NCBI RefSeq assembly: GCF_003247215.1
Contig: NZ_QKAP01000052.1
Span: forward strand, 1 to 43,922
DNA from: Malonomonas rubra
GTDB taxonomy: Bacteria; Desulfobacterota; Desulfuromonadia; Desulfuromonadales; Geopsychrobacteraceae
DNA: 43,922 nucleotides
Direction: 5' to 3'
Shown: in pieces, positions 33,012 through 42,571 of the stretch
How positions within the stretch are numbered: position 1 is the first letter of the stretch
Layout: each line of letters opens with the position of its first letter
Translations under genes and position numbers: made by a program
The notes under the pieces: model-generated
What the model saw: the letters and a program-made list of their open reading frames with translations, nothing else
What the model was told of the DNA's origin: nothing
Database searches by the model: none

Positions 33012-33305
33012 ATGAGTATCACATTAGTGGGCGGGATGGATTGATTGGCAAAACACTACCAAGATGAAGCTAAAAAGCAGGGTGTCAAGCTCTACATCCT
33101 GAGTCAGGCTTAGACAGGGATGGAGTCAAAAATTCGCAATAGTGATGCAGTGGTTCTTTTCACCAATTAAGTTTTGCACAGGGCCAGAAATGGTGCGGTT
33201 GCCGAAGGGAAAAGAGAGATATCCCTGTCTATCAATTCCACTCTTGTGGGTTGTGCACTTTGAGAAACTGCGTGAATTGTATAGAAAAATCAGGGTGTTC
33301 AGTGA
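33012..33305 (+). pseudogene. Decayed DUF2325 gene, relative of the intact copy at 40193
   Basis: The same 294-nt gene as 40193-40486 is recognisable throughout (MSITLVGGMD...LAKHYQ, KIRNSDAVVLFTN, HRARN, C-terminal cysteine segment). It carries three in-frame stops: TGA for Arg after GGMD, TAG for Gln in SQAQ, and TAA for Lys after LFTN. One A is missing near GAAGGG-AAAAGAGAG and one base is gained near the end. The -35 hexamer of the intact copy (TTGAAA) is changed to CAGAAA here. The terminator's right arm is missing. It is not functional. Confidence 0.9.
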
Positions 33306-33428
33306 ACTTTAATTTTCTAATGCCATCAGAGGCAAGGGGCCACTTAATCATTCGAGGAGTTGCTGCCAACTAAAAAGCAACACTCGGGAAGAATTGTACA
33401 TCTGTTTTTTTCGGAGATAGAACATTTG

Positions 33429-33491
33429 TCCTCAAAACAGGTGCGCTACCAGACTGCACTACTCTCAGATGGGCGGGATGGGTACCATGAC
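33429..33491 (-). repeat. tRNA-Pro-like repeat, copy 0 (partial, without extra hairpin)
   Basis: Read on the minus strand, the sequence starts with a tRNA-like 5' half: acceptor strand TCTGAGAG, then TAG, a D-arm GTGCAGTCTGGTAGCGCA and CCTG. The 3' flank on the plus strand (GGGCGGGATGGGTACCATGAC) matches the flank of copy A. It lacks the 3' half and the extra hairpin segment present in the others, so it is the form nearest to an ordinary tRNA-Pro 5' half. Confidence 0.6.
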
Positions 33492-33844
33492 GTTTTGAAA
33501 GTCTTTTCCCGAAGGCGTCTAAAATTAGTTCTGGAACTAAGGAAAAAAAGGGAATTTCGGAAGGCGATTCACGAGTGCTGCGCACGCCTGCGGGGTAGTG
33601 ACTGATTTAATTTATGAAGAGAATATTTAGAAGTTTCCTCTGTCTTGCTCAATGTTTTTGTAAAGCTGCAACTAATTGGAATTGAAATGAAAATATGGCG
33701 TATCGTTAATCTGATTGACAATTGCTCGCAGTCGCAGTATTTAGCCGAATAAGCCCCACGATTTCTGCCTACTGGACAGCGTATTGAGTGATACATTTTG
33801 CCCTGTTGGCAGGAGCGTGCCTCTCCTTTGAGGTTATTGCCGCA

Positions 33845-34462
33845 ATGCTGCATCCCGACACTGAAGTTCGATTTGTCAACGAACAGATCGGCAGTGGCGT
33901 CTTTGCCACCCGCCTGATTCCCAAAGGCACGCTGGTCTGGGTACAGGATAAGTTTGACAGAATTTACCCCGAAGCTGAGGTCAGAAAGCTGGAGCCGGTT
34001 TATCAAGCCATCCTTGAGCACTACTGTTTTCGCAATCATCAAGGATTCTGGGTGTTTTGCTGGGATAACACCAGATATATTAATCACAGTTTCCATGCCA
34101 ACAGCATTGCGACGCCGTATGGATGTGAACTGGCGGTGCGTGACATCCATTCGGGCGAGCAGATCACGAACGATTATGGGTTCTTCAACATCATTGAGCC
34201 GTTCGACATGTTTCCGGAAGAGGGAAGCCGCCGCACACAGGTGATGCCGGATGATCTGCTCCGTTGTGCAGATGATTGGGACTCACAATTGGTCGATGCT
34301 TATCCCCGTTATTTGCAGGTTCCTCAGCCGTTGTCGAGGTTGCTTCCAGAACAACAGCGGCAGGCTCTTGAGGCAGTCAGTCGCGGAGACACTAAACCAT
34401 TATCGATCCGGTGCAATTATTTTGATCCTGCTTCTGTTGCAACGGAGGTCGGTGATGTTTGA
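33845..34462 (+). CDS. SET-domain protein (putative protein-lysine methyltransferase)
   Basis: A 205-residue protein with a SET domain: VRFVNEQIGSGVFATRLIPKGTLVWV, WDNTRYINHSFHANSIATPYGCELAVRDI and SGEQITNDYG. The NHS and GEQI...DYG motifs form the SAM and active-site knot. The target lysine is unknown, and bacterial SET proteins are few. The start is set at the ATG at 33845. The open frame runs 19 codons further upstream (33788) with no similarity. The next gene overlaps the stop by 8 bp. Confidence 0.8.
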   Translation: MLHPDTEVRFVNEQIGSGVFATRLIPKGTLVWVQDKFDRIYPEAEVRKLEPVYQAILEHYCFRNHQGFWVFCWDNTRYINHSFHANSIATPYGCELAVRDIHSGEQITNDYGFFNIIEPFDMFPEEGSRRTQVMPDDLLRCADDWDSQLVDAYPRYLQVPQPLSRLLPEQQRQALEAVSRGDTKPLSIRCNYFDPASVATEVGDV

Positions 34463-34949
34463 ATTCCGGCGGTTGACAGCTGAGAATTTTTGTCACTATG
34501 AATATTTGGTGATGGCCTCGGAAGAGGTGTTTCCCGAAGATATCCGCGAAACCCCCGAGACCTATCTGGAGGCGCTTCGGCAAGATGGGGTTCAAGCTTT
34601 TTTGGCATACTTCGCCGGAGATTATGCTGGCAACGTGGTTGGTTTTTCTCCATGCCCCGTGCAGCAACGGATATTGCGCCTGCATGAACTGGACACAAGC
34701 CTGGATGGTTTAATCTACCTGTTCAACATCGTTGCCATGCCACAGTTCCAGGGGTGTGGCGTTGGTCGACACTTGCTTAAATATTTCCTGTCCGAATCGC
34801 GGGAGGCAGGTTTTATCCGCGTTGGAGGGCATTTTCGTGGCAATGGGTCGTTGAAGAATTTTACCAATCGTGGTGGGGCTGTGCTCGCCGTATTTGATGA
34901 CTGGTTCGGCACAGGGGAAAGCTATAGTTACTGCGAACTTGATCTGTAG
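34455..34949 (+). CDS. GNAT-family N-acetyltransferase
   Basis: A 164-residue GNAT protein. It has the acetyl-CoA motif LFNIVAMPQFQGCGVGRHLLKYFL (Q-x2-G-x-G) and the subsequent motif B helix. The start at 34455 has CGGAGG upstream. The gene overlaps the SET gene and is probably translated with it. Substrate unknown. It could modify the same protein target as the SET enzyme, but that is speculation. Confidence 0.82.
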   Translation: MFEFRRLTAENFCHYEYLVMASEEVFPEDIRETPETYLEALRQDGVQAFLAYFAGDYAGNVVGFSPCPVQQRILRLHELDTSLDGLIYLFNIVAMPQFQGCGVGRHLLKYFLSESREAGFIRVGGHFRGNGSLKNFTNRGGAVLAVFDDWFGTGESYSYCELDL

Positions 34950-35576
34950 CAGCTTAGCCTTCTCTGACCATTTTCACTCCGGGAAAAAACACTCTCATCG
35001 GTTACCCTTTAACCAGTTGTGGCAATTACCGGGGCTTGTTGTTTCTACTTCTCAGAACTTCAAAATTTAATAAAGTAGAAAAATTCTCCCCCTGAATGTT
35101 GATTCCGCTTATTGCAACCAGAGACCCTCATCGATAAATTAACGCTCAAATAGACAGTATCTCTGTCAGTAGAGAGGTCTAAACGGTATAGAATCGATTT
35201 TGCGACCAAGGGTTGTCTTTTTCTGACAGCCTGTGTGCCCGGGCCACATTGATCGACGGTCCCGGGTAAATTAATACAAATATATATGTGGAATTTTATA
35301 TTTCCCAGATGTCGTGATTTTTTAAAGCCGCCACCTTAATTCGGGGTGGCGGCTTTTCGTTCAGAATGGATGCACTGGTTTAGATGATAATCGGTGGATG
35401 ACTTTGCTTTTTTTTGGGGGGGGGTAAGGTGACATAGGGTGAAAAAGATCAATTCGTAAGTCTGTCCCGGTGTCCACAAAAAGAAAAACTCCACCTCGAC
35501 TGAAGTGGGGAATCTTGTTGTCATCGCATATGATAATTTTTACACAGGCTCCTCGCTTTGTCCGGATTTGGAACTT
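34950..35576. other. Gap after the SET/GNAT pair
   Basis: About 625 bp without a supported gene. It contains an intrinsic terminator at 35324-35358 and a run of nine or ten G residues near 35416. A stretch at 35463-35515 shares an approximate pattern (TCCACAAAAAGAAAAAC, then a purine-rich segment) with 36717-36763. The remainder shows nothing I can identify. Confidence 0.5.
35324..35358. terminator. Terminator in the gap after the GNAT gene
   Basis: AAAGCCGCCACC pairs with GGTGGCGGCTTT around an 8-nt loop, with A/T on both sides, so it can serve either strand. It is 374 bp past the GNAT stop and 219 bp past the PilZ stop. Confidence 0.8.
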
Positions 35577-36236
35577 TCACGTAGCTGAAGCGCAGGCATT
35601 GACCCTTTGTTGTGGTACGTAACCTAGTGATAAAGTCGCTATATGCTCCCATAGGAGAGCGCGGTCTTCAGGCCTTAAAGTTTTAAATGATATTCCGAAC
35701 AGCCCGTCGTTAGCCCAGCGGATAACTCCATCAATGCAAAAAACATGAACACTGACTGGTAGTGAAAACATGATGGTTAGTGCTGTATTTTGGCGTGGGG
35801 CTGTAATGCTCATCATCGATTCAATACATGCTCCAGACATACTGATGTTTATGAGTTTACCAATTTCTATCTGTGCATCGGACCTGTATTGCAGGAACTG
35901 TTCATCATTGAAATGAATCCGGCAATGATTACGTGCAGACGCCAAGAATGACTTCAGGGCTTCAATGGTTTTATCTAGGCTGCGCTTCCTCTCTTTTGTA
36001 GCTTTCTGATCCTTTTCCATTTGTTCCCTTTCAAGGATAAAACTTTTTAACAAACTTTTGTAGTGAGGCAATCGCTTCTTCAGATCGGTACAATAGTAAG
36101 TGAAGCCGTTTGCCGATACCATGACATCTTTGACAGGAATGAGGGCTTGGCAATGGTTGCAGGTCACCTGCTCTAGATCGGGAAGCAGGGGGGAGGTGAT
36201 CAATTCCTTACATTCCGTGCATTTCATCTGAAGCAT
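35577..36236 (-). CDS. Zinc-ribbon/coiled-coil/PilZ-like protein
   Basis: A 219-residue protein. Residues 1-40 hold a zinc ribbon (CTECKELIT...CNHCQAL, C-x2-C twice). A basic coiled coil follows (FILEREQMEKDQKATKERKRSL). The last 100 residues are PilZ-like with INISMSGACIES (the D/N-x-S-x2-G motif) and GLFGISFKTLRPEDRALLWEHI. The N-terminal RxxxR switch of c-di-GMP-binding PilZ domains is not evident, so nucleotide binding is doubtful. The start at 36236 follows AGGGGT. A TTG seven codons earlier is less likely. Confidence 0.7.
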   Translation of the reverse strand: MLQMKCTECKELITSPLLPDLEQVTCNHCQALIPVKDVMVSANGFTYYCTDLKKRLPHYKSLLKSFILEREQMEKDQKATKERKRSLDKTIEALKSFLASARNHCRIHFNDEQFLQYRSDAQIEIGKLINISMSGACIESMMSITAPRQNTALTIMFSLPVSVHVFCIDGVIRWANDGLFGISFKTLRPEDRALLWEHIATLSLGYVPQQRVNACASAT

Positions 36237-36257
36237 GTTGTCACCCCTGCTAGGCAA

Positions 36258-36808
36258 TTCTGTCCAGTTTTTTGCTCGGACAGGAGCTTGCCCGGAGAGT
36301 TTTTACTGGATCAGAACAGCAATAGTGGAAGTCGGTAAAAAGCAAAAGATAGTTGTTCTAAGCTACCTGTTTGTTTTTCTTTGCAAGGTCCATTTCTAAA
36401 GTTCCTGTAGAGTTTTCACTTCAAATTCACAGACTGTATATTTCTAGCACATATTATTAGCCAAGATTAATATTTGTATCAGTTGAAGTCAAGGTTTGTG
36501 TGAACCTTCTCATAGATTGTTTTTGGAGCGGGTGATTTGAAAATGGAATTAAGCCTGCCACTGATACTTCTCAGACTCACCCCAAATAGCCCTCTCCGGG
36601 GGAAAGACCTGTCCCGGAATGTTCGCATCGGATCATAACCAATGAATCCATCAAAAGAACCCACCCAAGAGATAGCCCCAGAACTTCCTCCTGGCAACTG
36701 TCGTCCCGAACCTTCTCTGAAGTCCACAATAAGAAAAAAAACACTTCGTTTGAAATGGGTAACTATTTGGATTTTTTCCTAAGGGTCATGACACTTTCCT
36801 AATAAATA
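36258..36808. other. Gap before tRNA-like repeat copy A
   Basis: About 550 bp with no supported gene. A minus-strand frame at 36479-36727 has a stretch resembling the end of a PilZ domain (RGLFGVSLRSISGR), so it may be a degraded relative of the neighbouring gene, but the case is weak. No RNA gene or terminator was recognised. Confidence 0.4.
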
Positions 36809-36944
36809 TGGTCGGAGCGAAAGGATTCGAACCTCCGATTCTCTGGACCCAGACCAAAAACCGTTCGCTATGGCAAGGCCTCCGCTCTCTGTGCTGACCT
36901 AGAATGGGGCTACGCTCCGACGGGCGGTATAGGTACCATGACCT
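36809..36944 (-). repeat. tRNA-Pro-like repeat, copy A (most complete)
   Basis: On the minus strand it reads as a tRNA-like gene (36919 to 36809). The acceptor stem CGGAGCG/CGCTCCG is a perfect 7 bp. The 3' end is A-CCA. The T-arm is GGAGG-TTCGAAT-CCTTT, and the anticodon loop TCTGGGT gives anticodon UGG (proline). Between the D-arm, which is damaged, and the anticodon arm lies an extra segment of about 30 nt. With 111 nt it cannot be a standard tRNA. The flank GGGCGGTATAGGTACCATGACC (36921-36944) is shared with copies 0 and E. Confidence 0.8.
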
Positions 36945-37068
36945 GTCGAAAATAGGAGCTTGGAATTAGGAAGTTGCTTCCAACTTGTCATTTGTGTGAG
37001 CTGATATAGCATTTAAGATAAGAGTAAATAGAGGCCTATCCTCAGGCAAGACATGATGGTCTTAAGAG

Positions 37069-37425
37069 GTGACTTTGGATAAAAGTGCCGAATACTCAAA
37101 ATCTGATGAGGAGTCTCAAAGACACGTTTTCGATGAGATTCAATTGATTTTGGCGGAGAAGCGTACTGCTTTGTCGGCATTGCGCACAGGAATTGCGGTC
37201 TTTGCTTTGCCCCTTTCTGTTATGAGTGTTTTGGTTGCTACCTCAAAGTTCTATGAGATTACACAGGTTTTACATTTACTCGTTCCCTTGTTCATCATAT
37301 GCACGAGTCTTATTGTTCTTGGGTTCTACCTCATAATTCATTCAGTTCTCCGTATCCATCGGTATGACCGCCTTGTCGGGAAGATCAAGCAAAAACATAG
37401 CGCAATTGCAAAGTATGTGGATTAG
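37069..37425 (+). CDS. DUF202-like small membrane protein
   Basis: A 118-residue membrane protein. The motif DEIQLILAEKRTALSALRTGIAVFALPLSVM resembles the DUF202 family (LAxERTxLAxLRTGxAL). There are two hydrophobic stretches around residues 45-63 and 70-92. A third DUF202 helix is less clear. The start is GTG at 37069 or TTG at 37075, and AAGAGGTG favours the latter slightly. Function unknown. It lies between repeat copies A and B. Confidence 0.7.
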   Translation: MTLDKSAEYSKSDEESQRHVFDEIQLILAEKRTALSALRTGIAVFALPLSVMSVLVATSKFYEITQVLHLLVPLFIICTSLIVLGFYLIIHSVLRIHRYDRLVGKIKQKHSAIAKYVD

Positions 37426-37482
37426 TTGTGTCATTAGGCGTTCTGCTACTCGGGAATGTTGATCGCTGAAGTGAAATAGCGG

Positions 37483-37598
37483 ACCTGTCTTTTTGCGTGT
37501 AGCACACCTGTACCCAAACCAGAGACCGTTCGCTTCACTACGGTTCTCTTTTCTGTGCTTACCAGGCAGGGGCTGCAATCCGAGGGGCAGTGTATGAA
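37483..37598 (-). repeat. tRNA-Pro-like repeat, copy B
   Basis: Shares with copies C, D and E the plus-strand pattern CACACCTGTACCCAAACCAGA, then an insert with ACCGTTCGC..., a complementary CTACGGT..CTCT and TGTGCTTACCAGGCAGGGGCT. On the minus strand this is D-arm, inserted hairpin (AGAGA..CCGT with ACGG..TCTCT) and anticodon arm with TTTGGGT. The acceptor end (GCAATCCGAGG) is degenerate. Confidence 0.75.
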
Positions 37599-37671
37599 AC
37601 TTTGGAGATGGTACTAATTCAAGCTGATTTCTTGCGTGTGGAGTTTTGCCCAACCTAGGAAATCTATACAT

Positions 37672-38622
37672 TTACTGCTTTAGATTGATTTTGCTAGAAA
37701 ACCAATCCTCAATTGGTTCAGCAAACCCTCTGGAAACCAACAATCGTCCGAACTTCAACATTCCCCAAAGAAACAAAAGAGGGAGAATGATCGTGTTCAG
37801 TACAAACACGACAATGAGGTCAACGATATGTTTAATCAATCCTGAAGCAGCATTTTCAATGATTTCAACCTTAGCCTTTACGTCTGCAATTTTTTTGGCC
37901 TGATCTTTTACTGAATGTGCGAATTTCTGAACCGATTCAATCCATCCACCTTCTTTATTATCTTCCTCCGCCTGAGCAGTTTGAGTCGTTGATTCGCTTA
38001 GATCTTGTTCTTTCAATCGCCCTACTGTTTTTTGAAGAGCTTTTACCGAGTCATCCTGAGTTTTCCCAAGAAACGTCACGTACACCTGATTATTCAGGAA
38101 AGCCATTGTGGGCACAGCGAGCCTGAGAAGTATTGCAACTACTATCAGTACTCTTCCAATTCGGATGAAATTGATTGGGGACGGTTTCGATAGCCATAAT
38201 CCTACTAAAAAAGAAAGAAGGGCTAACATCAATATTATCTGAATGCTGAGAAATGGGGTTATCTGAATCAGGACGTTTTGAATCCCTAGGGAAGTCATAC
38301 TTGCTAGCATGACCCAGGAAAATCTCTCCACTAAGTCGTTTATTGGGTCCAACGCAGCTCCTGCTGCTACAGAAACCCCAATCCCGCCAGGTTCTATCTG
38401 TAGGTCGCTTTCTCTAAACACTGATACAATTGCATTGAAAGTTCGTGCAATAGCGAATGCAGTAGTTGCTCTCTTCAGCCCGCTATTAACATAAATAGTT
38501 GCCTTATTGTCGATTACTTTGAAAATGTGGCCTTCAAAAATGAAGTTTCTTGGTCCATCCTCTATTGTAAAAATGCAGAGCACAATGATGAGTGAACTAA
38601 GAAGTATTTTTTTCAAAGGCAT
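37672..38622 (-). CDS. Multi-pass membrane protein of unknown family
   Basis: A 316-residue protein. It starts with a signal-like helix (ILLSSLIIVLCIFTIEDG) and a short extracytoplasmic region. Transmembrane segments follow around 100-120, 125-150 and 155-178 (including IQIILMLALLSFLVGLWLS and VLIVVAILLRLAVPTMAFL). A charged coiled-coil region comes next (KALQKTVGRLKEQDLSEST... KDQAKKIADVKAKVEIIE), then a last membrane helix (LIVVFVLNTIILPLLFLWGM). I do not recognise it. Lone gene between repeats B and C, upstream of the IS3-type element. Confidence 0.75.
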   Translation of the reverse strand: MPLKKILLSSLIIVLCIFTIEDGPRNFIFEGHIFKVIDNKATIYVNSGLKRATTAFAIARTFNAIVSVFRESDLQIEPGGIGVSVAAGAALDPINDLVERFSWVMLASMTSLGIQNVLIQITPFLSIQIILMLALLSFLVGLWLSKPSPINFIRIGRVLIVVAILLRLAVPTMAFLNNQVYVTFLGKTQDDSVKALQKTVGRLKEQDLSESTTQTAQAEEDNKEGGWIESVQKFAHSVKDQAKKIADVKAKVEIIENAASGLIKHIVDLIVVFVLNTIILPLLFLWGMLKFGRLLVSRGFAEPIEDWFSSKINLKQ

Positions 38623-38727
38623 GGTTTTTCTTCCTTCATTGGAATAGTGAATTGCCTGATTGCCTCAGTAGAGCATCTTGATAGCACTGAATCGCCCCGG
38701 GTTTTCCGGAGACAGTTTTCGTTTGAG

Positions 38728-39933
<1,206 letters not shown>

Positions 39934-39983
39934 GACCCCATACTCTCAAAGTTTGGAGTCTCCGACAACCCCGGGGCGATTCA

Positions 39984-40112
39984 CACACCTGTCCTTTCGT
40001 CTATAGCACACCTGTACCCAAACCAGAAACCGTTCACTTCGGCTATGCCTCGGTTATCTGTGCTTACCAGGCAGGAGCTACGCTCCGAGAGGTCGGTATA
40101 GGCACTACGCTG
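39984..40112 (-). repeat. tRNA-Pro-like repeat, copy C
   Basis: Plus-strand pattern CCTGTCCTTTCG..ATAGCACACCTGTACCCAAACCAGA, insert, TGTGCTTACCAGGCAGGAGCTACGCTCCGA, then GGTCGGTATAGG. The inserted part forms a stem: on the minus strand CAGATAACCG pairs with CGGTTTCTG with one bulge. An acceptor-like CGGAGCG is kept at one end. The IS3-type element lies immediately upstream, and the DUF2325 promoter lies immediately downstream. Confidence 0.78.
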
Positions 40113-40130
40113 CGGTAAATAATTTTTTCC

Positions 40131-40159
40131 TTGAAAATGAAAATCAAAATCAATATAGT
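40131..40159 (+). promoter_or_regulatory. Promoter of the intact DUF2325 gene
   Basis: TTGAAA (40131-40136), a 17-bp spacer and TATAGT (40154-40159), about 33 bp before the start at 40193. The decayed copy has lost this -35 sequence. Confidence 0.7.
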
Positions 40160-40192
40160 GTAGTCAATCAACCTAACACAATGGAGGAAGAT

Positions 40193-40486
40193 ATGAGTAT
40201 CACATTAGTGGGAGGGATGGATCGGTTGGCAAAACACTATCAAGGTGAAGCCAAAAAACAAGGGATCAAACTCAACATCTTGAGCCAGGCCCAGACGGGT
40301 ATGGAGACAAAAATTCGCAACAGCGATGCGGTGGTTCTTTTCACTAATAAGGTTTCGCATAGAGCCAGAAATGCTGCAGTTGCCGAAGCGAAAAAGAGAG
40401 ATATTCCTCTCTATCAATTCCATTCTTGCGGGTTGTGTACTTTGAGAGATTGCTTCAATTGCATAAAAAATCAAAGCGTTCAGTGA
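40193..40486 (+). CDS. DUF2325 domain protein
   Basis: A 97-residue protein matching DUF2325: MSITLVGGMDRLAKHYQGEAKKQG, then KIRNSDAVVLFTNKVSHRARNAAVAEAKKRDIPLYQFHS. The end is cysteine-rich (CGLCTLRDCFNC). Function unknown; the cysteines suggest metal or redox use. GGAGGAAGAT precedes the ATG. An upstream ATG (40181) in the same frame covers the ribosome-binding site and was not chosen. It has a promoter and a terminator of its own, and a decayed copy at 33012. Confidence 0.88.
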   Translation: MSITLVGGMDRLAKHYQGEAKKQGIKLNILSQAQTGMETKIRNSDAVVLFTNKVSHRARNAAVAEAKKRDIPLYQFHSCGLCTLRDCFNCIKNQSVQ

Positions 40487-40519
40487 TCTTTGATTTCCAA
40501 TACATCATAGGATAAAGCG

Positions 40520-40556
40520 AAGGGCCACTTGATCATTCCGATTGGGTGGCCCTTTT
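40520..40556 (+). terminator. Terminator of the DUF2325 gene
   Basis: AAGGGCCAC (40520-40528) pairs with GTGGCCCTT (40546-40554), followed by TTTG. The decayed copy retains the left arm only. Confidence 0.8.
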
Positions 40557-40578
40557 GATAATGGTTGGTGGGGGACAA

Positions 40579-41160
40579 CTATGCTGGAGAGCCATGAGTA
40601 AAGAACCTGCCTGTCCTCATCACTTGTGATTTTCTAATCAGGCTCGGATTATTAATCGTGCCAGCTGTGGATATGTTGCCTCTTGCAAGACCTGCATTCA
40701 CTCCAATGCTAAATTCATCAATTCTCATCTTTGAAAAGCGACCAATTTCTTGGCCATTATTATCATAGTCAATTATCATGGGAGTTTGTTGCAAATCATA
40801 CTTTTCTATCACTTTAACGTCTTGTTTGCTCAGTCTGAGACCGTGATTCCTTAGCAGCATCAGGTAGTCTTCAAAGGAAATGGACTTGTTCCAATAAGGG
40901 AGCTTGCTCCTTTTGTCATAATCGGTCTGAGCCACTTTCCGATCATATCCACCCTCTAGCCTCACTCTTTCGTAGCAAAACGAGTTGCGATAAACTGATC
41001 TAGCTCTGAATAAGCGCGAAGGTCTATAGGAAATTGTTCAAGTACAAGAAAGCTTCAAATTAGGTCTGGTATCAGAATGTGCCTGTTTGCCCGAACAGCC
41101 AATCAGTAATGTGAAGACCCATAAAGCAGTCCCGTTAATAAACTTTTGGATTTCATGTCA
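40579..41160 (-). pseudogene. Broken lipoprotein gene
   Basis: The 3' part is a 128-codon open frame (start GTG near 40965) with VEK-type charged helices and FEDYLMLLRNHGLRLSKQDVKVIEKYDL. Further upstream on the same strand a lipoprotein signal-like sequence is visible (WVFTLLIGCSGKQAHSD, lipobox LIGC), followed by a stop in one frame. A protein-like stretch LEQFPIDLRAYSELDQFIATRF lies in another. So at least two frameshifts separate the signal peptide from the rest. No intact start is evident. Possibly the 128-residue part alone is expressed. Family unknown. Confidence 0.5.
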
Positions 41161-41270
41161 ACCAGTTCCTTGGCACAATATGAAAAAGCGGAAGTTTTTA
41201 ATTTGTTTGGGTGGGGACAAGATTTCAACGCTTGTCTTTTGCTATTGACTGTAAGCCCGTTTACAGCTTA

Positions 41271-41392
41271 GCGCACCTATCCTTTCTGAGATACACACCT
41301 GTACCCAAACCAGAGCCCGTTCGTTGCGGCAAAGCCTACGCTCTCTTTGCTTACCAGACAGGGGCCACCCTCCAAGGCTGCGTATAGAGTCT
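41271..41392 (-). repeat. tRNA-Pro-like repeat, copy D
   Basis: Plus-strand CACACCTGTACCCAAACCAGA, insert with GCCCGTTCG and CTCTCTTTGC, then TTACCAGACAGGGGCCACCCTCCAA. On the minus strand the insert can form a stem AGAGC/GCTCT with an internal GGC..GCC pair. The acceptor end is degenerate. Confidence 0.75.
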
Positions 41393-41537
41393 TTGGAGGG
41401 GGGCTGATTCAAAATTTCAATTATTAAGGCGGGCTTTTGTGCCGGCCTTTTTCTATTCATTGTTGTTAATACAGAAGGATAAGGAATGCCATGAAGCACA
41501 TCAGAATACAGTGCAAATGGTTTGTATAAAAAATATC

Positions 41538-41566
41538 TTGACACTGTAGAATAAATGAACTATAAA
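41538..41566 (+). promoter_or_regulatory. Promoter of the rhodanese gene
   Basis: Consensus TTGACA (41538-41543), a 17-bp spacer and TATAAA (41561-41566), 34 bp before the start. Confidence 0.8.
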
Positions 41567-41599
41567 CCCCATTAAAAAGATAAACAAGGAGATGTGAAA

Positions 41600-42571
41600 A
41601 TGAAATCTACAATCCAAACCATCCTGTTTACGCTTTTGCTTGCTTTTCCTGTAACCAGCTATGCGGCACTGAGCGATTACTTCGTTAGCACTGATTGGTT
41701 GGCTAAAAATCAAAATAAAGTCGTGGTTGTCGATGTTCGGCAACCGCCACTCTATTACCTTGGCCATATCGATGGCGCATACAGCGTTCCTCGTAGCAGC
41801 TTTCTACAAACCCGCAATCAGGTCAAAAGCCTAGTACCATCGGCTGGAGCATTCAACAGGCTTCTGAGTTCGCTTGGCGTAACTCCAGACACAACTGTGA
41901 TCACTTACGCTGAAGACGATAGCCCCTACGCAGCACGTTTTGTCTGGACGTTGCGTTACCATGGGCATCAGAAATCCTTCGTGCTTGATGGTGGCTACGA
42001 AAAATGGGCAGCAGAAGCCCGCACTACAAGCTATCTGCCGACACCTAGCGCTAGGCCAAGCAACTACCATTTGAGAGCCAACGGCGACTACCTGCAGGCG
42101 AGAGCAGATGCAGATTATATTTTTACACGGCTAGAAAATCCCGGGGTACTTGTTTGGGATACCCGAAGTGGCGGAGAATATAAGGGGACAGATGTTCGTG
42201 CGGATCGTGGTGGTCACATTCCCGGAGCGGTTCATCTGAATTGGACCGAGCTGCAGACAGAGGTGAATGGTGTAAAGGTTTTGAAAAGTCGTGAGAAGAT
42301 CGAAGCTTTATTGGCCTCTTACGGTCTGACTGCTGACAAAGAGATAGTTGCCCATTGCCAGACAGGCATCCGTTCTTCCTACGCTACCATGGTGCTCCTC
42401 GGCCTCGGTTATCAGCGGGTCAAAAATTATGATGGTTCCTGGATCGAATGGGCCAACAACCCAACCCTGCCGATTATCAATGCGCAAGGAGAATTGCAGA
42501 GTTCTGTACAGGTCAGCATGACCCTGACTGACCAAAACGGCACCAAAATAAAGACCGAGATTTTACAATGA
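41600..42571 (+). CDS. Exported tandem-rhodanese sulfurtransferase
   Basis: A 323-residue protein with a signal peptide (IQTILFTLLLAFPVTSYA) and two rhodanese domains. The first (VVDVRQPPLYYLGHIDGAYSVPRS, then TVITYAEDDS) lacks the active-site cysteine. The second (VWDTRSGGEYKGTDVRADRGGHIPGAVHLNW, then EIVAHCQTGIRSS) has it in HCQTGIRSS. This is the normal pattern for thiosulfate sulfurtransferases, where only the C-terminal domain is active. AAGGAG lies 8 nt before the ATG at 41600. The next gene's ATG overlaps the stop (ATGA). Confidence 0.9.
   Translation: MKSTIQTILFTLLLAFPVTSYAALSDYFVSTDWLAKNQNKVVVVDVRQPPLYYLGHIDGAYSVPRSSFLQTRNQVKSLVPSAGAFNRLLSSLGVTPDTTVITYAEDDSPYAARFVWTLRYHGHQKSFVLDGGYEKWAAEARTTSYLPTPSARPSNYHLRANGDYLQARADADYIFTRLENPGVLVWDTRSGGEYKGTDVRADRGGHIPGAVHLNWTELQTEVNGVKVLKSREKIEALLASYGLTADKEIVAHCQTGIRSSYATMVLLGLGYQRVKNYDGSWIEWANNPTLPIINAQGELQSSVQVSMTLTDQNGTKIKTEILQ

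Noticed and set aside
33360-33605. 81-codon plus-strand frame
   Set aside because: It overlaps tRNA-like copy 0, has a basic composition without motifs and no good ribosome-binding site.
36479-36727. 82-codon minus-strand frame as a gene
   Set aside because: Only a vague PilZ-like end (RGLFGVSLRS), no start signal. At best a gene remnant.
37342-37671. Minus-strand reading frame over repeat copy B
   Set aside because: It is a chance frame running through the tRNA-like repeat. It has no family features or ribosome-binding site.
41242-41544. Minus-strand reading frame over repeat copy D
   Set aside because: Same reason as for copy B. Its similar words (for example LVWVQV) come from the repeat itself.
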